A DNA stretch of 64,000 bases from WRHT01 sp031550525 (GCA_031550525.1 JAVBON010000013.1:1-64000), one strand, 5' to 3'. Positions 8,318 through 17,661 are shown, numbered from the stretch's first letter. Program-made: numbers and translations. Notes: generated from the sequence alone by a model not told the origin.

Positions 8318-9736
8318 CTATTGCGGGGCGTTGGCCGGAAAATTTCCATTACGCTCAATAAGCCCGATGGTCTTGGCAAGCTGCCTGCCGGAATGGCTTT
8401 GGCGGCTCATCTCGTGCTCCAGAGAGGTAATGCCCTTGATAACTGTGGAATGGGTGCGGTTGAAATTGCGGCCTATATCCTGCAAGGAAAGGTCGGTATG
8501 TTTGCGGGCCAGATAAAAAGCGGCGTTGCGCGCCTGCACGTGATCTTGCTTGCGGCTTTTTGAGCCAAGGGAATCTTGCGAAATGCCGAAGCCTTCGCAA
8601 ACCATGCGCACTATGTCGGCCAAAGTTACAAAAACCACGCCGTCGGTATAGGCGGCAATGGTCTCCCGCACCATATCCATGGTAACGGCACGGTTGAACA
8701 GCCTGGCTTTAAGCGCAAGGTTATGCAGGCAGCCTTCTATTTGCCGTATGTCCGAGCGCATGTTCTCGGCCAGATAGTCGGCGATATCGTCAGATAGAGC
8801 CACCTGATGGAAAGAAGCTTTGCTGGAAATAATGCGACGCCTGGTAGCGGCATCGGGGCGCTCTATTGCGGCGATCATGCCGGAGCCAAGGCGCGAGAGA
8901 AGCTGCGAATCCATTTTACGCAGTTCGCGCGGCGCGAAAGAACTGGAAAAAACAACCTTGCCGCCCCGGTCCAGCAATGCGGAAACCGTTGCCAGCACTT
9001 CATCTTGCGTTTTTTCTTTATCTTGCAAAAAGTGAATATCTTCCAGCAGCAACACATCGGCCTCGCGCAGGCGAGCCTTGAAGCGATCTATCTCGTTGCC
9101 GCGCAAGGCTTGGCGAAAGCTGGTGGAAAACTCCTCCGCCGTGAGGTACTCAATGCGCGGGGCCGAAAAATTGCTGGCCTTGGCCAGCGCGGCGCCAACG
9201 GATTGCACCAGATGGGTTTTTCCAAGCCCAGGCCCGGAACAAAGGTAAAGAACGTCAGAAAAACAGGAATGTTTGTCGCACAGGTTTCGGGCGGCGGCAT
9301 GGGCAAGCTCGTTACACGGGCCTACTACAAAGTTGTCGAAGCTATGCTTCCATACCCGCACGGATTTTTGCGCTTCAGACCAGCGCAAAGGCAAAGCGGC
9401 CTGCGCTTGCATGTCGGCCATGGCTTGGGCGGCCACGGGAGCCAAACCCTCCGGCGCGGCAAGGGCAATATTGCCTTCAGACTTTACTATGGCGGCAGGT
9501 TGCCCTCCGGCCACAATAGCAAGCTCGGGCTCGTGCCCCAGCACCTCTGAGGCGGCTTTAAGTATATTCGCCTGGTGGAGTTTGCGCACAAAACCGGCCA
9601 CAAACTCGTTACGCGCAAAAACGGTAAGCCTGCCGTCTTTAAACTCCGCCATAAGCGGGGCAAGCCAAACCTGATATTCAGCGTTTTCCACTACCTGTGC
9701 CAATATTTGGCAGATATTTGACCAGACGTTTTCCAT
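8318..9736 (-). CDS. dnaA: Chromosomal replication initiator protein DnaA
   Basis: A 472-residue DnaA. The N-terminal domain is followed by a linker, an AAA+ domain with Walker A GPGLGKTH (near 170) and Walker B LLLEDIHFL, and a C-terminal DNA-binding domain with the signature GRNFNRTHSTVIKG. The frame opens further out at 9763, but the ATG at 9736 (MENVW) matches the usual N-terminus. dnaN, recF and gyrB are not beside it. Some sulfate reducers carry two dnaA genes, so this need not be the origin-linked copy, although the upstream region has origin-like features. The gene runs on the minus strand in the same direction as thyX upstream. Confidence 0.95.
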   Translation of the reverse strand: MENVWSNICQILAQVVENAEYQVWLAPLMAEFKDGRLTVFARNEFVAGFVRKLHQANILKAASEVLGHEPELAIVAGGQPAAIVKSEGNIALAAPEGLAPVAAQAMADMQAQAALPLRWSEAQKSVRVWKHSFDNFVVGPCNELAHAAARNLCDKHSCFSDVLYLCSGPGLGKTHLVQSVGAALAKASNFSAPRIEYLTAEEFSTSFRQALRGNEIDRFKARLREADVLLLEDIHFLQDKEKTQDEVLATVSALLDRGGKVVFSSSFAPRELRKMDSQLLSRLGSGMIAAIERPDAATRRRIISSKASFHQVALSDDIADYLAENMRSDIRQIEGCLHNLALKARLFNRAVTMDMVRETIAAYTDGVVFVTLADIVRMVCEGFGISQDSLGSKSRKQDHVQARNAAFYLARKHTDLSLQDIGRNFNRTHSTVIKGITSLEHEMSRQSHSGRQLAKTIGLIERNGNFPANAPQ

Positions 9737-10176
9737 GGCCGCTTTATATCCAAGCCTTATCAATCCAACAAGGGCAAATTAACCACAGGCCCATCCCCGC
9801 CGCACTGTTTTATCCACATCATCAGCGCAACAATAACATTATGAATTTTATTATTTTTTTAAAAAAGCCTGTAACCGTAACGCCCACAGCCAATCCTTAT
9901 CGGCCAAGGTTTTTTTGATTTGCAATAATTTTTTAATTAAACTTAATAAAAAGTTTTGCACATCATATTTCAAGCTAAACTTTAAAATACTCAAAAAATC
10001 TCAAATTTTCTCTTTTTTTAAAAAAGATAATATATACATTTTGTTAATAACTAACTAAAAATATCATAGCGCAACCAAGTGAAAAACAAATGAAAAATCA
10101 TCTTCATACCTGTTAGCGGCTGCATACGGCGCGCATACGGGTAAAAAGATGATTCAGCGGCAAGTAAAAAACAGCT
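9737..10176. other. dnaA upstream region, candidate oriC / dnaA promoter
   Basis: A 440-bp gene-free stretch. A perfect DnaA box TTATCCACA lies at 9810-9818, with one-mismatch boxes TTAACCACA (9779-9787) and TTTTGCACA (9954-9962). From about 9835 to 10070 the sequence is strongly AT-rich, as expected of a DNA unwinding element. AATCATCTT (10096-10104) pairs with AAGATGATT (10146-10154) just beyond thyX. Whether it is the chromosome origin cannot be decided from the window. Confidence 0.45.
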
Positions 10177-10902
10177 TTAATCGCGCACAGGGTAACGGCC
10201 GCAAGTAAATTTCACTCCTTCCGGGCAGTAGCCAAGTTTTTCGCATCTGGCCCCGGCCTGTCTGAAAACCACCGGCAGAGCCTCGCGGCACAGCTTAAGG
10301 CACTGCGCGGCCAAATGGCGTATCTCCCATTGCGCGCGCGTACAGCAGCGCTGCTCAAAAAAATTGAGAAGCGAGCGGCAATTCATGCTAAAAACAATGC
10401 GGGTTTCGGCAGCCTGCGGCAGCACAAAACGCGCGTCTTCCGCCGCTTTTGCGCCCTGCCCGTCCGCCTCCAGCATAGCTTTTAGTTTTGTATAGCATTC
10501 GCGCAAATCATCCATGCAGCGCTCAAACTCGGCCCTGCCCGCAGGGTTACGCTCTATGGCGGGCGGCAGAATGTAGTTGAAGTTACTGCCGTCTACATAC
10601 CGCTGGCTTTGCTGCGAAAAAGAGGCCAGGCGGTGCCGCACCAACTGGTGCGTAAGCGCGCGGGAGACGCCCTCCACCGCAAAGGTGAAAGAAACATGCT
10701 CTATGGGGCTTACATGGCCAGATTCCAAAACTTTCTCAATAAAAGCGGCCTGTGTGGCCGCATCTACCTCGCCGCTCAAAAGACGCGGCCACATGTCGCC
10801 CACAAAACCGGCGTGATAACACTGCCTGAAAGCGGCATATATAAGGGATTCCGCATTGGGCGTATAAGACAGCAGCTCCACCCTTTGCTTTACTTGCGGC
10901 AT
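10177..10902 (-). CDS. thyX: Flavin-dependent thymidylate synthase ThyX
   Basis: A 241-residue ThyX, which makes dTMP from dUMP using methylenetetrahydrofolate, FAD and NADPH. The signature RHRxxSxxxxSxR is present as RHRLASFSQQSQR near residue 88. ESGHVSPIEHVSFTF, which contributes to the active site, precedes it. A strong AGGAGG stands before the ATG. It lies between ruvB and dnaA on the same strand, forming a DNA-maintenance block. Length and motif are as expected, so the assignment is firm. Confidence 0.95.
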   Translation of the reverse strand: MPQVKQRVELLSYTPNAESLIYAAFRQCYHAGFVGDMWPRLLSGEVDAATQAAFIEKVLESGHVSPIEHVSFTFAVEGVSRALTHQLVRHRLASFSQQSQRYVDGSNFNYILPPAIERNPAGRAEFERCMDDLRECYTKLKAMLEADGQGAKAAEDARFVLPQAAETRIVFSMNCRSLLNFFEQRCCTRAQWEIRHLAAQCLKLCREALPVVFRQAGARCEKLGYCPEGVKFTCGRYPVRD

Positions 10903-10968
10903 GGCAAGCCTCCTGCGTTGTATAAAAAGTTCGGACGTAAGGCAAAAACAGCGTTGCGTGAACAGGCC

Positions 10969-11952
10969 CTACCCCAGCAGATTAAGGTGCCGGTAAGCTT
11001 TGGCCGTTGCCACGCGCCCGTTGTGCGTGCGTTTTAAAAATCCGGTCTGAATCAGAAAAGGCTCGTAAATATCTTCTATGGTGCGCACGTCTTCGGAACA
11101 GGCCACGGCCAGAGTTTTAAGGCCCACCGGTCCGCCGCCGTAATGTTCTATAACCACGCGCAGAAGCTTTCTATCCATTTGGTCCAGGCCCATTTCATCC
11201 ACATCCATGCGCGCCAGCGCGCCCGAAGCCTCGGCAGCGCCCACGGTTACACAACCCTGCACGGAACAAAAATCGCGCACGCGCCGCAACAGGCGGTTGG
11301 CTATGCGCGGGGTGCCGCGCGAGCGCCGCCCTATTTCCAGCGCGCCCTCGGGCGTAATGCCTATCTGCAAAATGCGGGCCGCTCTGGTGACAATTTTTGC
11401 CAAATCGTCCGGCGCGTAAAACTCCAGCCGCTCTATAACACCAAAACGGTCACGCAGCGGCGAAGATAACAGCCCCATGCGGGTAGTAGCCCCAACCAGC
11501 GTAAACGGCTCCAAATCTATTTTTACAGTGCGCGCGCCAGGCCCCTGCCCCACCACCAGATCCAGCTTGAAATCCTCCAGCGCCGGGTACAGCACCTCTT
11601 CCACCGCTATGGGCATGCGGTGTATTTCGTCCACAAACAAAATATCATTACGTGAAAGATTTGTGAGAATGGCCGCCAGATCGCCACTGCGCTCCAGCAC
11701 CGGCCCGGAGGTGGAAACCAGATTAACCCCCAGCTCGCTGGCCATAATTTGAGCCAAAGTAGTTTTACCCAGACCCGGATTACCATAAAAAAGGGTATGA
11801 TCCATGGCCTGCCTGCGCTCGCGCGCGGCCTGCAAATACACCTTAAGGTTGGCCTTAAGCTCGCCATGGCCGATAAACTCGTCCAAGGTGCGCGGCCTTA
11901 TATTATCGTCCGCCCCAACCACAGGCGCATCATCAAAAAAAGAATCGGACAT
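10969..11952 (-). CDS. ruvB: Holliday junction branch migration ATPase RuvB
   Basis: A 327-residue RuvB, the AAA+ motor that with RuvA drives branch migration of Holliday junctions. The RPRTLDEFIGH N-terminus, Walker A GNPGLGKTT, Walker B FVDEIHR, sensor GATTR and the C-terminal winged helix (IEHYGGGPVGLKTLA) are all visible. The frame is open back to 12039, but those residues are encoded by a long palindrome; the ATG at 11952 (MSDSFF) with GGAAA upstream is the natural start. ruvA lies upstream on the same strand, separated by that palindrome. ruvC is not in the window. Confidence 0.96.
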   Translation of the reverse strand: MSDSFFDDAPVVGADDNIRPRTLDEFIGHGELKANLKVYLQAARERRQAMDHTLFYGNPGLGKTTLAQIMASELGVNLVSTSGPVLERSGDLAAILTNLSRNDILFVDEIHRMPIAVEEVLYPALEDFKLDLVVGQGPGARTVKIDLEPFTLVGATTRMGLLSSPLRDRFGVIERLEFYAPDDLAKIVTRAARILQIGITPEGALEIGRRSRGTPRIANRLLRRVRDFCSVQGCVTVGAAEASGALARMDVDEMGLDQMDRKLLRVVIEHYGGGPVGLKTLAVACSEDVRTIEDIYEPFLIQTGFLKRTHNGRVATAKAYRHLNLLG

Positions 11953-11966
11953 GTGATTTCCGTATT

Positions 11967-12022
11967 CGAGGGAGGGGGAGAAGGAAACCCTTTGAAAAGG
12001 GTTTCCTTCTCCCCCTCCCTCG
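11967..12022. terminator. Long perfect hairpin between ruvA and ruvB
   Basis: Two 27-base arms (11967-11993 and 11996-12022), perfectly complementary, are separated by only two bases. One arm is almost pure purine (CGAGGGAGGGGGAGAAGG...). It sits 15 bp upstream of the ruvB start. It lacks a long T run on the minus strand, so a simple terminator is not certain; attenuation or a DNA-level structure are alternatives. Confidence 0.55.
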
Positions 12023-12141
12023 AGCTCCCACCCCCTCATCCTCCTAAACTTTTCAGTTAGTGTTCAGAGGGCTGAGGTTAAAATATCTCTCGCGCTTTTT
12101 TATGACTGCAAAAAAAATTAATTAACAAATACTATTCTTAT

Positions 12142-12741
12142 TTATTTTCTCTTCGCCATGCGCTTGAGCGCGGCGCGTAAAATCTCGCCAAGCTCAAGAT
12201 CTGGTTCTGCGGCGAGCACTTCTTTGACGATGAAGGCGGATTCGTCTTCGGCGTAGCCAAGGTTGGCAAGTCCGGCCACGGCGTCTTTAAAGATGGTGCC
12301 GGCCGGGGCGCTGCCGCTTTTGCCGGGCAGGCTTTCGAGCTTGAGCTTGTATTTGAGCTCCAGAAAAATCTGCTGGGCGCTTTTTTTGCCAATGCCTGAG
12401 ACTTGCGTAAGGGCGAGCATGTCGTCATCAACAACCAGGCGGCGCAGGTCGTCGGGGCGGAACACGCTTAAAATGCCCAGCGCGGTGCGCGCGCCCACGC
12501 GGTTTATAGTTATAAGGGTTTGAAAGGTCTGGCGCTCGTCCCAAGTATCAAAGGCAAAAAGCTCCAGAGCGTCTTCGCGCACCTGAGTATGGGCGAAAAA
12601 ATTGACCTCGTGGCCTTTCTCGGGCAGGCGGGCCAGGGTGTGCGCCGGTAAAAACAGCTCGTACCCCACACCGCCGCAGGTGAGCACCAGGCAGGAGTTA
12701 TCGGAAATTTCCAGCAGTCGTCCGGTTATGTATGCGATCAT
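12142..12741 (-). CDS. ruvA: Holliday junction DNA-binding protein RuvA
   Basis: A 199-residue RuvA, the tetrameric junction-binding partner of RuvB. The N-terminal OB fold begins MIAYITGRLLE. The two helix-hairpin-helix motifs are visible as FQTLITINRVGARTALGIL and LTQVSGIGKKSAQQIFLELK. The C-terminal domain III (DAVAGLANLGYAEDE) contacts RuvB. The ATG at 12741 is chosen because it gives the conserved N-terminus. The coding end of trmH reaches 12750, leaving 8 bp between the genes. Confidence 0.95.
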   Translation of the reverse strand: MIAYITGRLLEISDNSCLVLTCGGVGYELFLPAHTLARLPEKGHEVNFFAHTQVREDALELFAFDTWDERQTFQTLITINRVGARTALGILSVFRPDDLRRLVVDDDMLALTQVSGIGKKSAQQIFLELKYKLKLESLPGKSGSAPAGTIFKDAVAGLANLGYAEDESAFIVKEVLAAEPDLELGEILRAALKRMAKRK

Positions 12742-12749
12742 GGCTATGC

Positions 12750-13340
12750 CTACTTTTGCGACCACTGTTCAAAGCGGGCTTCAAGTTCTTCCGGCGAATA
12801 TGTGGGATTCAGATACATGCCGGCGGCGGCTCTTTGGCGGGAGGCCTCTGATAAAATAAGGGCAGCGGCCACGGAAACGTTGAAACTCTGAATCATGCCG
12901 TACATGGGTATATAAAGCTCGTCGTCGGCAATGGCTGCAATATCCTGCGTTACCCCGCTATGCTCGTTGCCTAGTATGATGGCGCTTGGCCGTGTAAAGT
13001 CGTATTCGCTCATGGGGCGCGAGGCAGGCGAGCAACTGGTGGCGTAAATGCGCATTCCGGCGGCTTTAAGCTCTTGGGCCAATGAGGCGGCGTCTTTGTG
13101 CCGCGCGCTTTCAACCCATTTGCGGGCTGAGGCGGAGCTTTTGGCGCTAAGGGCCGGAAAAGCGGTGTCGGTATAATAAAGATGCACCCGCGCAACGCCA
13201 AAGGCGTCGCAACTGCGGTAAATGGCGGATACGTTGTGCGGGTCGTGAATATTGGCCAGCACCAGGGTGAGGTCTTTCTGGCGGCGCTCCAGCACAAAAC
13301 GTATTTTATCCAGGCGCTCTTCCGTACGTGGTTTGGTCAT
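12750..13340 (-). CDS. trmH: tRNA (guanosine-2'-O-)-methyltransferase TrmH (SpoU family)
   Basis: A 196-residue SPOUT-fold methyltransferase that 2'-O-methylates a tRNA guanosine (G18 in the E. coli enzyme) using SAM. The three SpoU motifs are clear: PHNVSAIYRSCDAFGV near residue 35, ILGNEHSGVT near 120, and IPMYGMIQSFNVSVAAALILSEA near 143. The close match of QSFNVSVA...R..AGMYL to E. coli TrmH favours this subgroup over TrmL. It sits between hypC and ruvA on the same strand, probably co-transcribed. Confidence 0.9.
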   Translation of the reverse strand: MTKPRTEERLDKIRFVLERRQKDLTLVLANIHDPHNVSAIYRSCDAFGVARVHLYYTDTAFPALSAKSSASARKWVESARHKDAASLAQELKAAGMRIYATSCSPASRPMSEYDFTRPSAIILGNEHSGVTQDIAAIADDELYIPMYGMIQSFNVSVAAALILSEASRQRAAAGMYLNPTYSPEELEARFEQWSQK

Positions 13341-13354
13341 AAATAAGGGCCGGA

Positions 13355-13618
13355 TTAGTCTTGCGGGTTTTGGAGGTCTGCCCCGGCATCAACCAGCGCG
13401 GTCATTTCACGCAGCAGGCGCAGGGTTTCTTCAGCCTCTTTGGGCTCTATTTTGCGCAAGGCGAAACCGGCATGCACTATGACGTAATCGCCGATAGCGG
13501 GGGCTTCTTCAAGCAGGGCGTCGGAGGCGGTAACAAAGGTATCGCTTTCGCCAACACGGCAGCGCACCATGCCTGCATCCAGCAACTCTTCAACTTTTAC
13601 GGGTACGGCAAGACACAT
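13355..13618 (-). CDS. hypC: Hydrogenase maturation factor HypC/HybG
   Basis: An 87-residue HypC, the small chaperone that carries the Fe(CN)2CO group with HypD and delivers it to the large subunit of [NiFe] hydrogenase. The essential N-terminus MCLAVPVKV with Cys2 and the conserved GDYVIVHAGFALRKI are present. The frame is open to 13690, but the family start is the ATG at 13618. A hydrogenase maturation protease gene lies upstream on the same strand. No hydrogenase structural gene is in the window, so the target enzyme is encoded elsewhere. Confidence 0.93.
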   Translation of the reverse strand: MCLAVPVKVEELLDAGMVRCRVGESDTFVTASDALLEEAPAIGDYVIVHAGFALRKIEPKEAEETLRLLREMTALVDAGADLQNPQD

Positions 13619-13778
13619 ATAAACTCCACTGGGGAACAAATTAACAGGCAACCCCATAGATATCAAAATTGCGGGGTCTGGGCAGCGCACCGGATCTCAC
13701 AAATTTGGCTTCATGCTCTAAATATTCACCAGCCCCACATATTGTCAGAAAGGCGCGCCAGAGGCAAGGGGCTTGGTT

Positions 13779-14243
13779 TTATTCGGCGGCGAGGCGTTTT
13801 ATTTCCTGCCGGGCCAGATCGACAAATTTGGTGAAAACGGCTTTGCATGGCTCGGAAAGTTCCATTTGCCAAGTGGAAATATCCAGCGGCTGCATGCCCA
13901 GAATGCGCATTTTTGGGCGTTTGCCCAATGCTTCGGCCATATTGAGCGAATCTATAAGGTCTATATCGTGCAGAGAAAGGCGCTGGTCTTCTTTTTGAAT
14001 AATGTCTTCCTCATCCAAAAAGAAGCAGTCGCCGGGGTTCTTTCCGGCGTGCACCACATCCAGCACCAGCAGCTTATCATAGCCTTCAAGCATATGGAAA
14101 ATATCCTGTGTGAAGGTGCCTCCGTCAATTACATCAACGCCTTCCGGCAGTTCTTCCTTCATAAGCTCTTGGGCGGCCCATACGCCAACGCCTTCGTCGC
14201 AGAGCAGAATATTGCCCACGCCCATTACCAGAATTTTTTTCAT
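13779..14243 (-). CDS. [NiFe] hydrogenase maturation protease (HyaD/HybD/HynC family)
   Basis: A 154-residue endopeptidase of the family that trims the C-terminus of the hydrogenase large subunit once nickel is in place. The N-terminal MGVGNILLCDEGVGV contains the nickel-sensing glutamate. DVVHAGKNPGD and the later LHDIDLIDSL supply the other two conserved acidic/His positions. GAGGGTGAG precedes the ATG. It is followed on the same strand by hypC (160 bp to the HypC start). Which hydrogenase it serves cannot be told here. Confidence 0.9.
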   Translation of the reverse strand: MKKILVMGVGNILLCDEGVGVWAAQELMKEELPEGVDVIDGGTFTQDIFHMLEGYDKLLVLDVVHAGKNPGDCFFLDEEDIIQKEDQRLSLHDIDLIDSLNMAEALGKRPKMRILGMQPLDISTWQMELSEPCKAVFTKFVDLARQEIKRLAAE

Positions 14244-14308
14244 AAGCTCACCCTCGCTGAATTATAGCAGCGCATAACAAATGCACGCGGAAAAGGCAAA
14301 AAGGGAAA

Positions 14309-16006
14309 TCAGGGCTCAAGTTCCAGCAGATCGTGCTTAAGGGCCCAGAGAATTAAAAAATCGGGGTCAGAGCCTGAGCGCGGGGCCGGCAAGGAGGTTA
14401 AAACAGCGCGCAAATCGGCGGTAAAAGCGCCCTTGCGAGCGGCGAACAGCAGTTTTTTGAGCGCATCCAGGCTCACTCTGCCCTCCACCAGCCGGTAGAT
14501 AACAGGATAATCCTGCCCGCGATACACGGCTTCGCCCACGCGGCTCCAGCGCAATTTACGGCCTGAAGCGGCAAGAACGGAAAGCGGCCTGGTGAAGTAC
14601 CCTCCAAAAACATCCATATAATGCGGGCTGGAGGGGTGAAACAACGCGGAGGCGGGGCGCTCCCACGGGTTTTCCGGCAGCGCGCAGGGCGCGTCGTTAA
14701 GGGCGGCCCACAAGTCCATGTACTTTTGCACTATATGCCGCCAGGTGTAAGCGCCCAGCACACGGTCACGCCCGGCCGCGCCCATGCTGCGGCGCAAGAC
14801 GGAATCGGCAGCCAGCCGCCAGATGGCCGTGCCGAGCTCCGGCACGTCAACGGCGCACTGTTGGGCCAGCAGCAGGTGATATTCGCTGGCCGGCACAATG
14901 CTGCGCAGCATATCGGTGCCGGGGGTGAAATCCGGCCCGGTGGTGGGCACCAGCAGGCCAGTTTGCCCGTGCAGCACCAGATCTTTATATCCGTCAAAAT
15001 CCGAGGCGATTATGGGCAGTGACGAAACAGCCGCCTCCAGCATGGTCAGGCCGAAAGTTTCCTGCAGGTTGTCGGAGGCGGATATGAATACGTCCGCCGC
15101 CGCGTACAGGCTTTTGCGCGTCTCGTTGTCCGGCCTTGGAACCACCAGACAGTTTATGCCGAGATTGGCGGCCAGTTTTTTTATGTCGTCGCCAAAGCTG
15201 TCGCCTTCGTCCAGCCACCCGGACAGAGCAAGGGTATAGCTGCCCGGGGCAAGGCCAAGGGCCTCGGCGCGTTTAAAGGCGCGTAAAACCGGCAGCACAT
15301 CCATTTTAGACTGGTAGGAGATGCGGGCAAAAATCAAAAACAGCAGGCCGTCGCCCAGCCCGAAGCGCGAGCGGCAGGCCGCGCCAAGCGAGGGGCGCTC
15401 TTCCGGCGCCGGCAAATCGCGCGGCTCCACGCCCAAAGGCGCCTGACGCACGCAAGGAGAGCGCCAGGCGGCATCCAGCCCGTAATTGCCGCGCAACTCT
15501 TTATAGTATGCCTCCACAACCCTTACCCCGGCGCTGGAGGTTGCGGCCACGCAATCGCGGCTGGTGGCTCCGCCCCAGATGTGCTGCAAAAATTCCCGCC
15601 CATACTCGGCGTAACTGAGCGAATGCGTGGGGGCGGTAAGGGGAAAAATGCGGCGGCTAAAGGCGTTGCGCATGCACATGGCGTCCGTATAACGGTTAAA
15701 CGGGTCGGAAAGGTGCATGCAATAATAATCGGTTGCGCTTAAGACCTCGGGCAAATCGCGGTGCAGGCGCAGCACAAAGCGCCCTGCCTGCCATAAGGCC
15801 GGAAAGTTGCCGCGCAGGGCCTGCGCTAAAGCTTCGCAATCACGCGGCAAGGGCAAAAAAAAGTGATACGCTTCAAAAGGGTCGCGCTCAAGCAACGCCC
15901 TGATAAAGCAGCAATTGGCCTCTATACGCCCAAGCCTGGAACCTTCTTCATAAAAAGGATGCAGGCTAGCCCATATTTTGCTTTCCGTCATGCCGCAGAA
16001 AAACAT
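14309..16006 (-). CDS. Glycosyltransferase, GT-B fold (GT4-like)
   Basis: A 565-residue protein whose central part (about residues 210-390) carries GT4 features. These are FARISYQSKMDVLPVLRAF, a sugar-nucleotide loop around SLYAAADVFISASDNLQETFGLTMLEAA and the acidic E..FG..MLEA motif, then IASDFDGYKDLVLHGQTGLLVPT. About 150 C-terminal residues lie beyond the GT-B core and are not recognised. The N-terminal acceptor domain is atypical. ATGs at 16006 and 15991 both lack a clear ribosome binding site. It is transcribed divergently from the diguanylate cyclase gene. Acceptor and sugar are unknown. Confidence 0.8.
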   Translation of the reverse strand: MFFCGMTESKIWASLHPFYEEGSRLGRIEANCCFIRALLERDPFEAYHFFLPLPRDCEALAQALRGNFPALWQAGRFVLRLHRDLPEVLSATDYYCMHLSDPFNRYTDAMCMRNAFSRRIFPLTAPTHSLSYAEYGREFLQHIWGGATSRDCVAATSSAGVRVVEAYYKELRGNYGLDAAWRSPCVRQAPLGVEPRDLPAPEERPSLGAACRSRFGLGDGLLFLIFARISYQSKMDVLPVLRAFKRAEALGLAPGSYTLALSGWLDEGDSFGDDIKKLAANLGINCLVVPRPDNETRKSLYAAADVFISASDNLQETFGLTMLEAAVSSLPIIASDFDGYKDLVLHGQTGLLVPTTGPDFTPGTDMLRSIVPASEYHLLLAQQCAVDVPELGTAIWRLAADSVLRRSMGAAGRDRVLGAYTWRHIVQKYMDLWAALNDAPCALPENPWERPASALFHPSSPHYMDVFGGYFTRPLSVLAASGRKLRWSRVGEAVYRGQDYPVIYRLVEGRVSLDALKKLLFAARKGAFTADLRAVLTSLPAPRSGSDPDFLILWALKHDLLELEP

Positions 16007-16188
16007 AAATCAGGCCGCAAATCAAGTTTGCGTCAAAATCGCCAGGCTGTATCTGACGGCAAAAATTACCGCAAATTTGCCTTTTCTTTATTTAACATAT
16101 TATTATAATTTATTTTATTAAAATAAGGAACATTTATTGCTTCACACATTCCATAGTAACTCAGGCCACGCCTGACGGAGGGGAAAAC

Positions 16189-17661
16189 GTGTCGCGAGCC
16201 AAAAAAATTACAACATTATGGTCATTGGGACTGGCTGCCGGGCTGGAGCAGCAGCTTGGCAAGCTGCTGGGCAAGAACTGCAGGTTGGCCAACTGGCCTG
16301 AAGATAATATACCGCCATTATCGGCCTATGAAAATGATCTGCCAGGAGCTTTAATACTTACACCCGCTTCGTTGGGCTTTTTGCAGGCCCAGCCGGAGCA
16401 GGAAGTGCGCCACTTGGAGCTTATGCCCAAAGTGATGCTGCTGAAAGAAGGCTACAGCAAAGATGAGCTGGAGCAAACCATAGATGCCGGAATTTCGGAA
16501 ATTATACGCCCGCCCTACACGGAAATGGAAATATCGGCCCAAATACGCCGCGCCCGTGAAATAGAAACCGTGCAGGACGACCTTTTGCGCATGTCCAAAG
16601 AAATTATCGTGGAACGCGAAATTCTTGAGCGCAAAAATGATATACTCAACTTCTTGGTCAATTTTTTGACTGGAACATCGGTTTCAATGAATCCGCAGGA
16701 AATTTTGCAAACGGTCTTCGGCAAACTGCAAATGATTTTTCCCGTGCGCAACATGCAGGCCGCCCTGTGGGATGCCGAGGCCTGCTCGGAATACACCAAC
16801 CTGTATATATCCACGCCTGAAATGTCGCCCAGCTACAACACCTGGACAGCCATGCTCGAAGAGGCCGTTGCCGAGGCAATGCCCAAGCACAGACCAGCCA
16901 TGGACGTAACCAAACTGGTTTTTGAGGAGCAGGATGAAAAATGGAAGCTGGCCGGGCCAACCGACGGGCATATTGTAAAGTTGCCCATATCCATGGACAA
17001 CAAGCAAATAGGCATACTTCTGGTGCTTACGGATATGGCTCGCGGCCTGAGCCGCGACCAGGCCCTGGCCCTGAACTCGGCCATGCATCATCTGGCCCTG
17101 ACCCTGAAAAACGCCAGAAATTACCAGATTATGAAGCTGCATGCCGACTTTGACGGCCTGACAGGCCTGTTTAACCGCAGGCACTTCAACCAGCGCATAG
17201 AAGAAGAAATAGACAGATACCAACGCTACAACCAGCCCGTGTCACTGATCTTCGCCGACATAGACCACTTTAAGCAGATTAACGACAGCAAGGGCCACCG
17301 GGCCGGAGACGCGGCGCTGCAACAGGTTGCCACCATTATTATGCAAACCCTGCGCGCCTCGGACTACGCTGCCCGCTACGGCGGCGAGGAGTTTGTAATT
17401 CTGCTGCCGCACACCAGCCTGAAGCAGGCCCAGAAAATGGCCGAGCGCCTGCGCGGCAACATAGCCAAACACAATTTTCATACCGAAATGGGCGCTATAG
17501 ATCTTACCATAAGCCTTGGCGTGGCAGACCTTGAGAATGTAGCGGTAAAAAATGCCGGCACGCTTATTCACGAAGCCGACAGCGCCCTTTACAGAGCCAA
17601 ACGCTCCGGGCGCAACCGCACCGTTGTGTGTATGCAGCCATCGGCCAAAGTGGCTGTGTAA
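16189..17661 (+). CDS. Diguanylate cyclase with receiver-like N-terminus and GAF-like middle
   Basis: A 490-residue protein ending in a GGDEF domain (about 320-480) that makes cyclic di-GMP. The active-site motif is GGEEF near 398, preceded by RASD at the inhibitory I-site spacing, so product inhibition is likely. Residues 1-125 look like a receiver fold without a clear phospho-acceptor aspartate (a pseudo-receiver). Residues about 150-315 are GAF-like, joined by a helical linker. The start is a GTG preceded by GGAGGGG. A terminator follows at 17694. Confidence 0.88.
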   Translation: MSRAKKITTLWSLGLAAGLEQQLGKLLGKNCRLANWPEDNIPPLSAYENDLPGALILTPASLGFLQAQPEQEVRHLELMPKVMLLKEGYSKDELEQTIDAGISEIIRPPYTEMEISAQIRRAREIETVQDDLLRMSKEIIVEREILERKNDILNFLVNFLTGTSVSMNPQEILQTVFGKLQMIFPVRNMQAALWDAEACSEYTNLYISTPEMSPSYNTWTAMLEEAVAEAMPKHRPAMDVTKLVFEEQDEKWKLAGPTDGHIVKLPISMDNKQIGILLVLTDMARGLSRDQALALNSAMHHLALTLKNARNYQIMKLHADFDGLTGLFNRRHFNQRIEEEIDRYQRYNQPVSLIFADIDHFKQINDSKGHRAGDAALQQVATIIMQTLRASDYAARYGGEEFVILLPHTSLKQAQKMAERLRGNIAKHNFHTEMGAIDLTISLGVADLENVAVKNAGTLIHEADSALYRAKRSGRNRTVVCMQPSAKVAV

